DNA of 64,000 nucleotides from Tragulus kanchil (taxonomy: Eukaryota; Chordata; Mammalia; Artiodactyla; Tragulidae): the NCBI GenBank assembly GCA_022376925.1, contig JAIOJX010000024.1:166997608-167061607 (forward strand). Direction: 5' to 3'. The translations under genes and the position numbers were made by a program. Within the stretch, counting starts at the first letter, position 1; each line of letters starts with the position of its first letter. Shown here piece after piece: positions 54,130 to 62,748 of this stretch. The notes under the pieces were generated by a model. It searched no databases and was not told the origin of the DNA. It saw only the letters and a list, made by a program, of their open reading frames with translations.

Positions 54130-54864
54130 TGAGCAGGAGAAGTCAGAGACAAGAGTTCACACTGCATGATTTCATTTGAATAGAGTTCAGAAACAGGCAC
54201 GGACACTCGATTCAGTCAGAAGAGGACCGTGGTTGTCCCTGGTGCGTGTGACAGGTGAGCAATGTAGCAACCGGAAGGGGGAGCAAGACAAAGTTCTGGA
54301 TTGTTGGTAACATTATCTTTCTTGATCTGATGATAGTTTTACAAGTGCATTCAATTCATTGGGATGTACATTCATGATTCATGCCCTTTTCTGTGGTCAT
54401 GCTATACTTCAGGATTTTTTTAAAGATAGAGTTCTCAAATTTGTCAACCTTGTCCTCATGATACACTTGAATCACAAGATCAAAATTATAATTGATCATT
54501 TTCTTTCCAAGTTAACCTATTTATCAAAATTAGTCATTTTTTTTATTAGTTTCTGCTTTCCAAATCTCTAACTGCCCAGTTCTCCACATCTTGAAACCCT
54601 TTAATGATTTCCACACAAGAGAATTTACACCAAGTTCTGTTTTTTGTGGTCTATCCTTTTCTGCTATAGAGAAGAGAGTATCTCCCTTAAAATTCACAAC
54701 TCTAATGCAATTTCTCAAATAACCAAATGGATACTAACATTCACTCAGTTTGAAGTTCACACCATAAAGACTTTTCACACCATAAAGACTCCTACAGCTA
54801 TGGAATCCTTGGTTTGGTCAATGCTATTGATGCCTTTGTTGCTACATTCGAGTCTTCTGGTCTC
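54130..54864. other. Gene-free stretch
   Basis: L1-like 3' material to about 54350, then AT-rich single-copy DNA. An 18-base unit CACACCATAAAGACTTTT is repeated in tandem at 54758-54790. No exon is supported, although a frame of 131 codons crosses 54644-55039. Confidence 0.4.
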
Positions 54865-55604
54865 CTTGAGAACATTTTGGACGTTAACATCAAGATCAGA
54901 GAAAAATAATAATAGTGAAGAGGCATTAAAGCCTGGAGTTCCTTGTTTATTAGTTTTTACCATTCTGAAGTGGCAGCTACCTATGCAAGATTACTTTCAA
55001 TGTGAACATATGGATACTACAGAAAAAAATGACACATGAACTACATTTTAAAGGAAAAAAATAATCTTAATATCATGGATTCCTGGGATTTAAAAAATAA
55101 AACTTACTGGTTCAGAGGGCATGCACATTTTGATTGATATTACATTTCACTGAAAATGTGATTTGGAAGAAATGACATTTTTTAATATTGTTCCACTTTC
55201 TAAGCCAGGAACATGATGTGTCTTTTCACTTATTTTCTTGTTCTTTTATGTAAAGTTTTAAAGATTTCTCATTTAGTCCCTGCCCATTTCTTAATGTGTT
55301 AATTAATTTCTAAGTAATCACGAGTGATGTCTTTGAAATTCTTGAGGACTCATTACTCCCAAGGGAGCCCAAATGGAAGGAAAGTGAATTTCGTTTTTCT
55401 CTTTAAATTGTATATCTGTTATTATAATTCAAGAAGGAAAGACTTGCTACTAATATTGCCTCAGATAAATCTTTTTATTTTGGTTGGGACAAATGAAAGA
55501 AGAGAAACACATAGTTGTGTTTTACCCTTTTGTTTTTTGGGGTGAAAATCTGAATCTGTTATCTCTAATTAGCTAATTTTCTAATTATTATTGCTCTTCG
55601 ACAG

Positions 55605-55715
55605 TATTTCCAGTCAGCCCAGGAACAATACATTATTAAAGAACATGGAAGAGTCTCTGACCCCGAGGATGGGATGAAAGTGGTAACAATCACTCCTGTA
55701 ACTAAATTCACTTGA
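55605..55715 (+). CDS. Candidate coding exon, possibly a last exon
   Basis: TTATTATTGCTCTTCGACAG (55585-55604) is a plausible splice acceptor. After it a single frame stays open for 36 codons (YFQSAQEQYI... to ...ITPVTKFT) and ends in TGA at 55713-55715; the other two plus frames close sooner. The residue mix is ordinary for a soluble protein (Gln, Glu, Lys, Asp), unlike the low-complexity shadows elsewhere. A donor-like GTG/GTAACA at 55680-55688 would instead make it an internal exon of 26 codons, in phase 0. An AATAAA follows at 55754-55759, which would fit a terminal exon with a very short 3' UTR. I do not recognise the protein. It could belong to a plus-strand gene that starts at the CpG island, but that link is only positional. 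A 36-codon open stretch by chance is not rare, so confidence is modest. Confidence 0.25.
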   Translation, partial: YFQSAQEQYIIKEHGRVSDPEDGMKVVTITPVTKFT

Positions 55716-55792
55716 TTTTAAGGGAAATATTTCACATCCCTTGCTGTCTTTGAAATAAAAGGTAACTACGTTCAAATGCCACAAAGCAGAGA

Positions 55793-55959
55793 TTGGACTT
55801 CTTAATTCAAGACCCCTTTACATTCTTAAAAATTCTCAAAAGCCCTAAAGAGCTTTCGTTTATGTGGATTATACCTACTGACATTCACCATAATCTAAAT
55901 TAAAACTGAAAAATTAAATAATTTAGAAATAATAATAAACCCATTATGTATTAACAAAA
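55793..55959 (-). mobile_element. hAT-like DNA transposon fragment
   Basis: TTAATTCAAGACCCCTTTAC, CCCTAAAGAGCTTTCGTTTA, TGTGGATTATACCTACTGAC and AATAATAATAAACCCATTAT are landmarks of a common mammalian hAT-Charlie-type element. The longer version is 56914-57270, in the second unit and beyond; this copy is cut by the duplication boundary. Confidence 0.6.
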
Positions 55960-56725
55960 TTTTTTTTTAAAAAAAAAAAATACTTTTTCAATGTAATTCT
56001 CTTGAGAACATTTTGGATAAAGAAAAATAATAATAGTGAAGAGGCATTAAAGCCTGGAGTTCCTTGTTTATTAGTTTTTACCATTCTGAAGTGGCAGCTA
56101 CCTATGCAAGATTACTTTCAATGTGAACATATGGATACTACAGAAAAAAATGACACATGAACTACATTTTAAAGGAAAAAAATAATCTTAATATCATGGA
56201 TTCCTGGGATTTAAAAAATAAAACTTACTGGTTCAGAGGGCATGCACATTTTGATTGATATTACATTTCACTGAAAATGTGATTTGGAAGAAATGACATT
56301 TTTTAATATTGTTCCACTTTCTAAGCCAGGAACATGATGTGTCTTTTCACTTATTTTCTTGTTCTTTTATGTAAAGTTTTAAAGATTTCTCATTTAGTCC
56401 CTGCCCATTTCTTAATGTGTTAATTAATTTCTAAGTAATCACGAGTGATGTCTTTGAAATTCTTGAGGACTCATTACTCCCAAGGGAGCCCAAATGGAAG
56501 GAAAGTGAATTTCGTTTTTCTCTTTAAATTGTATATCTGTTATTATAATTCAAGAAGGAAAGACTTGCTACTAATATTGCCTCAGATAAATCTTTTTATT
56601 TTGGTTGGGACAAATGAAAGAAGAGAAACACATAGTTGTGTTTTACCCTTTTGTTTTTTGGGGTGAAAATCTGAATCTGTTATCTCTAATTAGCTAATTT
56701 TCTAATTATTATTGCTCTTCGACAG

Positions 56726-56836
56726 TATTTCCAGTCAGCCCAGGAACAATACATTATTAAAGAACATGGAAGAGTCTCTGACCCCGAGGATGGGATGAAA
56801 GTGGTAACAATCACTCCTGTAACTAAATTCACTTGA
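56726..56836 (+). CDS. Second copy of the candidate exon
   Basis: Identical to 55605-55715 with the same acceptor and stop, in the second unit of duplication 15. If the duplication is an assembly error there is one exon. If real, a transcript could carry the exon twice only when it uses the internal donor, because the read-through version ends in a stop. Confidence 0.22.
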   Translation, partial: YFQSAQEQYIIKEHGRVSDPEDGMKVVTITPVTKFT

Positions 56837-56913
56837 TTTTAAGGGAAATATTTCACATCCCTTGCTGTCTTTGAAATAAAAGGTAACTACGTTCAAATGC
56901 CACAAAGCAGAGA

Positions 56914-57270
56914 TTGGACTTCTTAATTCAAGACCCCTTTACATTCTTAAAAATTCTCAAAAGCCCTAAAGAGCTTTCGTTTATGTGGATTATACCTACT
57001 GACATTCACCATAATCTAAATTAAAACTGAAAAAATTAAATAATTTAGAAATAATAATAAACCCATTATGTATTAACAAAGATAACATATTTTTTGGAAA
57101 AATAATTATATTTTCCCAAACCAAATTAATTTCATGAGAAGAATGACATTGTTTTATGTTTCTGAAGATCTCTTCAATGTCTGGCTTAATAGGAGACAGA
57201 TGGGTTCTCATCTGGTGCTGCACTCAACTGGTTAGAATATCACACATCACAGATCTTTAGAAAATTCCAT
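56914..57270 (-). mobile_element. hAT-like DNA transposon fragment, longer copy
   Basis: The same landmarks as at 55793, followed by GGAAAAATAATTATATTTTC, GAGAAGAATGACATTGTTTT, TCTTCAATGTCTGGCTTAAT and GGGTTCTCATCTGGTGCTGC. The element is non-coding here. A related terminus may be near 57390 (AGTTTGAGAGCCACTGCC). Confidence 0.65.
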
Positions 57271-57784
57271 TGTACATCTGTAAGGGAATAGAAGTGCGGA
57301 TAACGTCTTGGCATTCTTAAGAAAATAGTTCTGACTTTGTGAGCCTCCCAATTGAAACTAGGAGCTTCCTAGGACCCCCAAATCAGTTTGAGAGCCACTG
57401 CCACATAGGGTTGGCCATTTCACATGGTTCAACCTGATGCAATCTTCTTCCCCAAAATATTCAGGACCAGTGAGTCAGATAAACACATCTCTTTAGACAC
57501 GGTATGCATTGCTTTTTAACAACTTTTATACTTTTAATACCTTCAGTCATGTGTGGGTAGCATGACACATACATTCAACTTTTTCCCAAATAAATTTCTG
57601 AAATCAGACAATACAACTAGCAGAAAAGTACTAAAGGGTAAATGATTCATGTGAATACATGAATTTCCTGATAAATTCAGAAAAAAGAATGACTAGTACA
57701 CATATAAAAACACTTTTTCACTTTACTGCTACTCAAAAAACAAAACAAAAACAAAACAAACCAGATAAAGCAACACGGGAAGCA
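57271..57784. other. Gene-free stretch
   Basis: AT-rich sequence. A possible MER5-like hAT remnant ends near 57405. A (AAAAC)n-like run lies at 57735-57760. Nothing else is seen. Confidence 0.4.
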
Positions 57785-57994
57785 GTAGTGTCAGTCGCTC
57801 ATTTGAGTGCCACTCTTGGCCACTCCGGGGACTGTAGCCCTCCAGGCACCTCTGTCCATGGGATTCTCCAGGCAAGAATATTGGGAGTGGGTTGCCATGC
57901 CCTTCTCCAGGGGACCTCCCTGACCCGGGGACTCAATCTGGGTGTCCTGCATTGCCGGCAGATTCTTCACTGTCGGAGCTACCAGAGAAGCCAC
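57785..57994 (-). mobile_element. Bov-tA SINE, minus strand
   Basis: GTAGTGTCAGTCGCTCATTT, GGACTGTAGCCCTCCAGGCA, GGATTCTCCAGGCAAGAATA, CCTTCTCCAGGGGACCTCCC and GGAGCTACCAGAGAAGCCAC in order. Confidence 0.92.
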
Positions 57995-58086
57995 TGGGTA
58001 CTATTTTTCAATAGGCAAACCGACAAACTCTTGGGTGGTTTTTTTTTTTTTTCTCTTTTCTTTTTATTTTTGGCCTCTTTTATTGT

Positions 58087-58334
58087 TTTATTTATTTATT
58101 TATTTATTTTCATCCAACATTATTCTTGGGCCTGTGTGGGCCTCCCAACGCAGGGGCCTCTCTCGCTGCAGAGCACTGGCTCTGGGCGCATTCGCACCAG
58201 AGCACGGGCTGGTAATAGGACTCACCGGTCCAACCGCTCCACGGCACGTGGGATCCTCCCGGGCCAGGGATCCAGCCTGTGCCCCTTGCACTGCAAGGCG
58301 GACTCTTTACCCACTAGATCGCCAGGGAAGCCCA
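58087..58334 (-). mobile_element. CHR-related SINE, minus strand
   Basis: TTTATTTATTTATTTATTTT tail, GGGCCTGTGTGGGCCTCCCA, TCTGGGCGCATTCGCACCAG (decayed NRF-1-like site), CCGGGCCAGGGATCCAGCCT and CGCCAGGGAAGCCC. It lacks the C block, like 5985-6236. Confidence 0.9.
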
Positions 58335-58482
58335 TTCTTGGGGTTTTTAATTGTAAAAATATGAATTCCTGTCTTTCCTCATCACACTGGATATTATCAA
58401 AATTTTGGGAAAATACTTAATAGAGTATGAGCTAATTCAACTTTACTAAAAAGGCACTTTGGTAACAGGTATTAAAAGCTTG

Positions 58483-58668
58483 AGGGCTTTCCTGGTGGCC
58501 CAGTGGGTAAGGACACCGCCTTGCAGTGCAAGGGGCGCCGGTTTGATCCCTGGCCTGGGAGGATCCCACGTGCCGCGGAGCAGCTGGACCGACGTGTCCA
58601 CCTATGGAGCTCTGGAGCGCATGCGCCCAGAGCCGGTGCTCTGCCGTGACAGAGGCCACCGCGATGGG
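58483..58668 (+). mobile_element. Type A-like SINE, 3'-truncated
   Basis: Head GGGCTTTCCTGGTGGCCCAG, B box CCGGTTTGATCCC, intact GCGCATGCGC near 58617-58626, GAGGCCACCGCGATGGGCC, then an abrupt change to unrelated sequence. The tail module is absent and no A-rich end is seen, so part was lost after insertion. Confidence 0.88.
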
Positions 58669-58944
58669 CCAGCTGCACCTCCTTCCTACCTCACAGCTCC
58701 ACCTACGATGTTGCCTCTATCTAGAAAGCTCTTTCTCCCTGCCTTCCATAGCATTTCTGTTTAACGAGATGACTACGCAGTCGTCTGGAATGCGCAGCAA
58801 GGAACAGTGGCTAGGATTTGAGGGCAGCAGTTCTGAGTGCAGTGCTCCCTAGGTACTAGGCTGATCCCCACAGCCACCCGAGGAGGTGGGCTCTGGAGAC
58901 GATGACTGAGGTGGCGGTGCCCAGGGGAAGGTGAACGTGTACCA

Positions 58945-59142
58945 GGTTAGTCGCTCAGGTGTGTCCGACTCTCCGCAACCCTACGGGCTGTAGCCCTCCA
59001 GGCCCCTCGGGCCATGAATTCTCCAGGCAAGAACACCAGAGGAGGTGCCCTCCCTTCTCCAGGGGATCTTCCTGACCCAGGGATCAAACCCGGGCCTCCG
59101 GCACTGCAGGCGACTTGTCTACCACCTGAGCCACTGGGAAGC
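58945..59142 (-). mobile_element. Bov-tA SINE, minus strand
   Basis: GTTAGTCGCTCAGGTGTGTC, GGGCTGTAGCCCTCCAGGCC, ATTCTCCAGGCAAGAACACC, TTCCTGACCCAGGGATCAAA and CCACCTGAGCCACTGGGAAG in order. Confidence 0.93.
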
Positions 59143-59154
59143 CCTCTTACCAGG

Positions 59155-59280
59155 TGAGGTGATTGTAACTCAGCGACATAACTGAGGCTGCATGGTAAAG
59201 TAACGTGGCCAAAGTCACATGACTATCCATCAGCAGAGCCTGGATTCAAACCAGATATATCTCATCTGGGATCATGCATA
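59155..59280 (-). mobile_element. MIR SINE fragment
   Basis: ACTGAGGCTGCATGGTAAAG, GGCCAAAGTCACATGACTAT and GAGCCTGGATTCAAACCAG match the tRNA side of MIR in reverse. Confidence 0.7.
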
Positions 59281-60399
59281 TCCAGAAACAACAAAACTCT
59301 GTAAAAGTAAAAAGTAAAATAAAAATTAAAACAAACAAACAAACAAAAAACAGATACCTGGTTCCAGAGCCTATCCCAACAGAGGGGCGTGTGCCTTGGG
59401 ATGAGACACAGAGATTATTAACGGAAAAGTCTGTTTAAAGGCAATGTTTTTAAAGATTTTCAGAAGATCGTCTGTTATAGTTTTCAAAAACTGTCAGATC
59501 ATCTGGCTGACAGATGGAGCTACTGAGACTCATTTTGATGGGAAGTGTGGATTTCCAAACGTCCAGGACGAGGAAAGGCCCTGGGGTAGAGCAGGAAGGT
59601 CGGCTGGGTCAGCTGGGAGGGACAGGGCGGCAGCCCGGAGGCAGGAAGTGCCTGGGCAGGAAGGAGCCCAGGACGGGAGGGGAGAGGCGAGGCTCCGCGG
59701 GCTGCAGCTGGCCGACCCAGGGGCGCACAGTCCCGCTGAGGAGGACAGGTGTGCGACGCTCAGGGGACGCAGAGCCAAAGGCAAAGGCAGGGCGTGAAAC
59801 ACGCTCAGAGGAGAAAGGAAACCTGAGGCGAGATGAGAAGGACAGTGAGGACTGCCGAACGTTTATCCGGGAAGGGAGACTATCCCAGGTGAGCTAAGGC
59901 ACAGAAGTCCGCTCAAGGAAGCGACGCTGGCTGAGAGAGCTGCAGTGCGACCGCGCAGGCCCGATGAGAGGAGACGGCCAGGGGGCGCTCCCTGGCTCCT
60001 AGCTGTCAGGACTCTGGGCCTGCACTGCTCCGGCCTGGGTTCGTTCCCGCAGGGCACTGAGACCCTCCACGCCGCGGCGCCTAGGAGAAACCAACCCTGC
60101 ACGCTGCACTTGAGGGGCTTTATCTTGAAAGTGATGGGTGGCCACTGAACATTTTAAGTGGAGAAGTTTCACTTACCAGTTAATCAAATATTTTTGATCA
60201 CCAGTTGCCTACCATGTGCCAGATCTTACACTAGATGCTAGAAATTCCAACAAGCTTTTTTAAAGAAGGGAAAAAAGGATTTATAAGGCATAATTCTGTA
60301 AGCAACGTGACAGGTACTTCCAAGAAGGCTCATGTACCAGCTGCAAGGGGAACAAAGAAGCTGCCGGCTCTGCCTGCCGCCTTCGCTTTGCCCAGGTGA

Positions 60400-60640
60400 A
60401 GCCTGAGCTGCGTCCTGAAGGGTGAAGAGGTCCGCGGACGAACAGACGGAGACGAAGGACAGAGGCGTAAACGAGTGCGGCGAGCTCCGGGGGTGGCCAG
60501 CGTCCGCCTGAGAGGAGAAGCCGGACGCCCAGCAGCGGCAGGAGAGGCTGGAGGAGCGGGAGACGGCGACTTCGTGAGGCCCCCGGGGGCGAGCTGAGGG
60601 ATTCAGACGCAGTGTGTAAACGTGGGGGCGTGAGGTCACT
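60400..60640. promoter_or_regulatory. CpG-rich patch (recurs at 61494-61734)
   Basis: CpG-dense (GAGGTCCGCGGACGAACAGA, GTGCGGCGAGCTCCGGGGG). Part of it still follows the old purine-rich repeat (GAGCTGCGTCCTGAAGGGTG), so the CpG content may be inherited from that repeat. The 127- and 133-codon minus-strand frames across it have no supporting signals. Confidence 0.3.
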
Positions 60641-60659
60641 GCTCTCCAGAGAGACAGAA

Positions 60660-60722
60660 GGCACGGGAGGGAGGGCGGGAGGAAGGTGGACGGGAAGGAG
60701 GGAGGAGAGGAGAAGGAAGGAT
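60660..60722 (+). other. Purine-rich tract with G-quadruplex potential (recurs at 61754-61816)
   Basis: GGGAGGGAGGGCGGGAGG at 60666-60683 has four G-tracts of three with one-base loops, followed by further GGAGG repeats on one strand. It may form a G-quadruplex or a triplex-prone polypurine tract. Confidence 0.6.
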
Positions 60723-62070
60723 TTTAAGGGATGAGGTTACGCATCTGTGGAGGCTGGCCAGTCCAAGACAAGCTGGCAGGTTAGAGATTCAGGAGGGTTA
60801 TAGAGCAGTATGGAGTCTGAAGACTGCAAACTGGGCAGAATCCTTTAATTTCTTTGTGAATCCTCCGTCTTTTGCATTTAAGGCCTTCAACTGATTGGGT
60901 TGGCCCCAAAGGAGTCCTGGGGCGAGATGAGAAGGACAGTGAGGACTGCCGAACGTTTATCCGGGAAGGGAGACTATCCCAGGTGAGCTAAGGCACAGAA
61001 GTCCGCTCAAGGAAGCGACGCTGGCTGAGAGAGCTGCAGTGCGACCGCGCAGGCCCGATGAGAGGAGACGGCCAGGGGGCGCTCCCTGGCTCCTAGCTGT
61101 CAGGACTCTGGGCCTGCCCTGCTCCGGCCTGGGTTCGTTCCCGCAGGGCACTGAGACCCTCCACGCCGCGGCGCCTAGGAGAAACCAACCCTGCACGCTG
61201 CACTTGAGGGGCTTTATCTTGAAAGTGATGGGTGGCCACTGAACATTTTAAGTGGAGAAGTTTCACTTACCAGTTAATCAAATATTTTTGATCACCAGTT
61301 GCCTACCATGTGCCAGATCTTACACTAGATGCTAGAAATTCCAACAAGCTTTTTTAAAGAAGGGAAAAAAGGATTTATAAGGCATAATTCTGTAAGCAAC
61401 GTGACAGGTACTTCCAAGAAGGCTCATGTACCAGCTGCAAGGGGAACAAAGAAGCTGCCGGCTCTGCCTGCCGCCTTCGCTTTGCCCAGGTGAAGCCTGA
61501 GCTGCGTCCTGAAGGGTGAAGAGGTCCGCGGACGAACAGACGGAGACGAAGGACAGAGGCGTAAACGAGTGCGGCGAGCTCCGGGGATGGCCAGAGTCCG
61601 CCTGAGAGGAGAAGCCGGACGCCCAGCAGCGGCAGGAGAGGCTGGAGGAGCGGGAGACGGCGACTTCGTGAGGCCCCCGGGGGCGAGCTGAGGGATTCAG
61701 ACGCAGTGTGTAAACGTGGGGGCGTGAGGTCACTGCTCTCCAGAGAGACAGAAGGCACGGGAGGGAGGGCGGGAGGAAGGTGGACGGGAAGGAGGGAGGA
61801 GAGGAGAAGGAAGGATTTTAAGGGATGAGGTTACGCATCTGTGGAGGCTGGCCAGTCCAAGACAAGCTGGCAGGTTAGAGATTCAGGAGGGTTATAGAGC
61901 AGTATGGAGTCTGAAGACTGCAAACTGGGCAGAATCCCTTTTAATTTCTTTGTGAATCCTCCGTCTTTTGCATTTAAGGCCTTCAACTGATTGGGTTGAG
62001 GCCCATCCCCATTATGGAGTGTAATCTGCTTTATTATTCTCTTCTTTTTAATTCAAAATATGCTTCTTTA

Positions 62071-62262
62071 GGAATTCTCTTATAGCTCAGCTGGTAAAGA
62101 ATCTGCCTGTAATGTTGGAGACCCCGGTTCAATTCCTAGGTCGGGCAGTTCCCCTGGCGAAGGGATAGGCCACCCACTCCAGCATTCCTTCCTGGAGAAC
62201 TCCAGGGCTGGCCCATGGGCGGCAAAGCGGCGAACACGGCTGAGCGCGCGACTTTCACTGGT
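62071..62262 (+). mobile_element. Bov-tA SINE, diverged
   Basis: GGAATTCTCTTATAGCTCAG, CTGGTAAAGAATCTGCCTGT, CCCCGGTTCAATTCCTAGGT and GGCAAAGCGGCGAACACGGC in order. Old copy. Confidence 0.85.
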
Positions 62263-62511
62263 ATCTTTACCTTCAGTCAGGTGGTGCACAGAAGACTCCA
62301 CTTATCTTCAGGACCACATTTTAAACATTTAGGCAGTAAGACTGACAACTTGCGCATTCCAGAAAGAACATCACTGCCTAATACAGATTCGTGACAAAAA
62401 TAGGCTGTGCTTTATTTTACTATTTTCCTGATTCCCTACGAGAGAACCCACCACTGTTCATAAGCTCTGCTGACTCTTTGGTGTATTTAAAGATGCTAGT
62501 GAAGAGGTTCC

Positions 62512-62735
62512 TGGCTTCCCAGGTGGCCCCAGCAGTCAAGAAGCTGCCTGCCAATGCAGGCGACACAGCAGATGCTGGTTAGATCCCTGGGTCGGGTAGA
62601 CGCCCTGGTGGAGGGCATGGCAACCCACTCCAGTGCTCCTGTCTGGAGAATTCCATGCACAGAGGAGCCTGGTGGGCTACAGTCCACAGCATCACAAAGA
62701 GTCGGACACGACGGAAGCAACTTAGCATGCACACA
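62512..62735 (+). mobile_element. Bov-tA SINE with target-site duplication
   Basis: AAGAGGTTC at 62502-62510 and again at 62740-62748. Inside: GGCTTCCCAGGTGGCCCCAG, TGCCTGCCAATGCAGGCGAC, GAGCCTGGTGGGCTACAGTC and AGTCGGACACGACGGAAGCA. Confidence 0.92.
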
Positions 62736-62748
62736 GGCAAAGAGGTTC

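Larger units (their letters stand above)
52240..54350 (+). mobile_element. Old L1 ORF2/3' fragments
   Basis: GGCAAATAATTGAACAGGCA, CTTCTCTAGTCATCAAAGAA, GGATTTGGAGCAACTGGAAC, GTGGAACTGGTACAACCACC and ACAATACGGATGAATTGTGC follow the end of an ancient L1 ORF2. The piece is interrupted by a SINE (52369-52624) and repeated by duplication 14, so only about 1.2 kb is unique. Confidence 0.7.
54865..57080. repeat. Direct duplication 15, unit about 1.12 kb
   Basis: Bases 54865-55959 recur as 56001-57080. At the left end the second copy has GGATAAAGAAAAATAAT where the first has a 15-base longer stretch ending CAGAGAAAAATAAT. The 41-base filler 55960-56000 is T- and A-rich, a corrupted echo of the T/A-rich text that follows the second copy. 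A candidate exon is carried in each copy. Confidence 0.95.
59827..61998. repeat. Direct duplication 16, unit about 1.09 kb
   Basis: Bases 59827-60902 recur as 60921-61998. Besides CCTTTAATT against CCCTTTTAATT there are true substitutions (CTGCACTGCTCC against CTGCCCTGCTCC; GGGGGTGGCCAGCGTCC against GGGGATGGCCAGAGTCC). Such scattered single-base differences are what two haplotypes of one locus would show. Filler 60903-60920 (GCCCCAAAGGAG...) echoes AGGCCCATCCCC after the second copy. Confidence 0.95.

Noticed and set aside
57659..58420. 253-codon frame
   Set aside because: It runs through a Bov-tA, a T-rich stretch and a CHR-related SINE in sequence. The apparent peptide is translated transposon.
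61375..61758. 127- and 133-codon minus-strand frames near 60.2-60.7 and 61.3-61.8 kb as a duplicated gene
   Set aside because: They overlap each other in different frames, lie in CpG-rich old repeat sequence, and occur twice only through duplication 16.
1639..61998. Segmental tandem amplification, satellite or a novel mobile system as the cause of the 1.1-kb units
   Set aside because: Units share no sequence with each other, always occur exactly twice, lack terminal repeats or target-site duplications, and their joins carry degraded filler. A biological mechanism would need to be content-independent and length-fixed.
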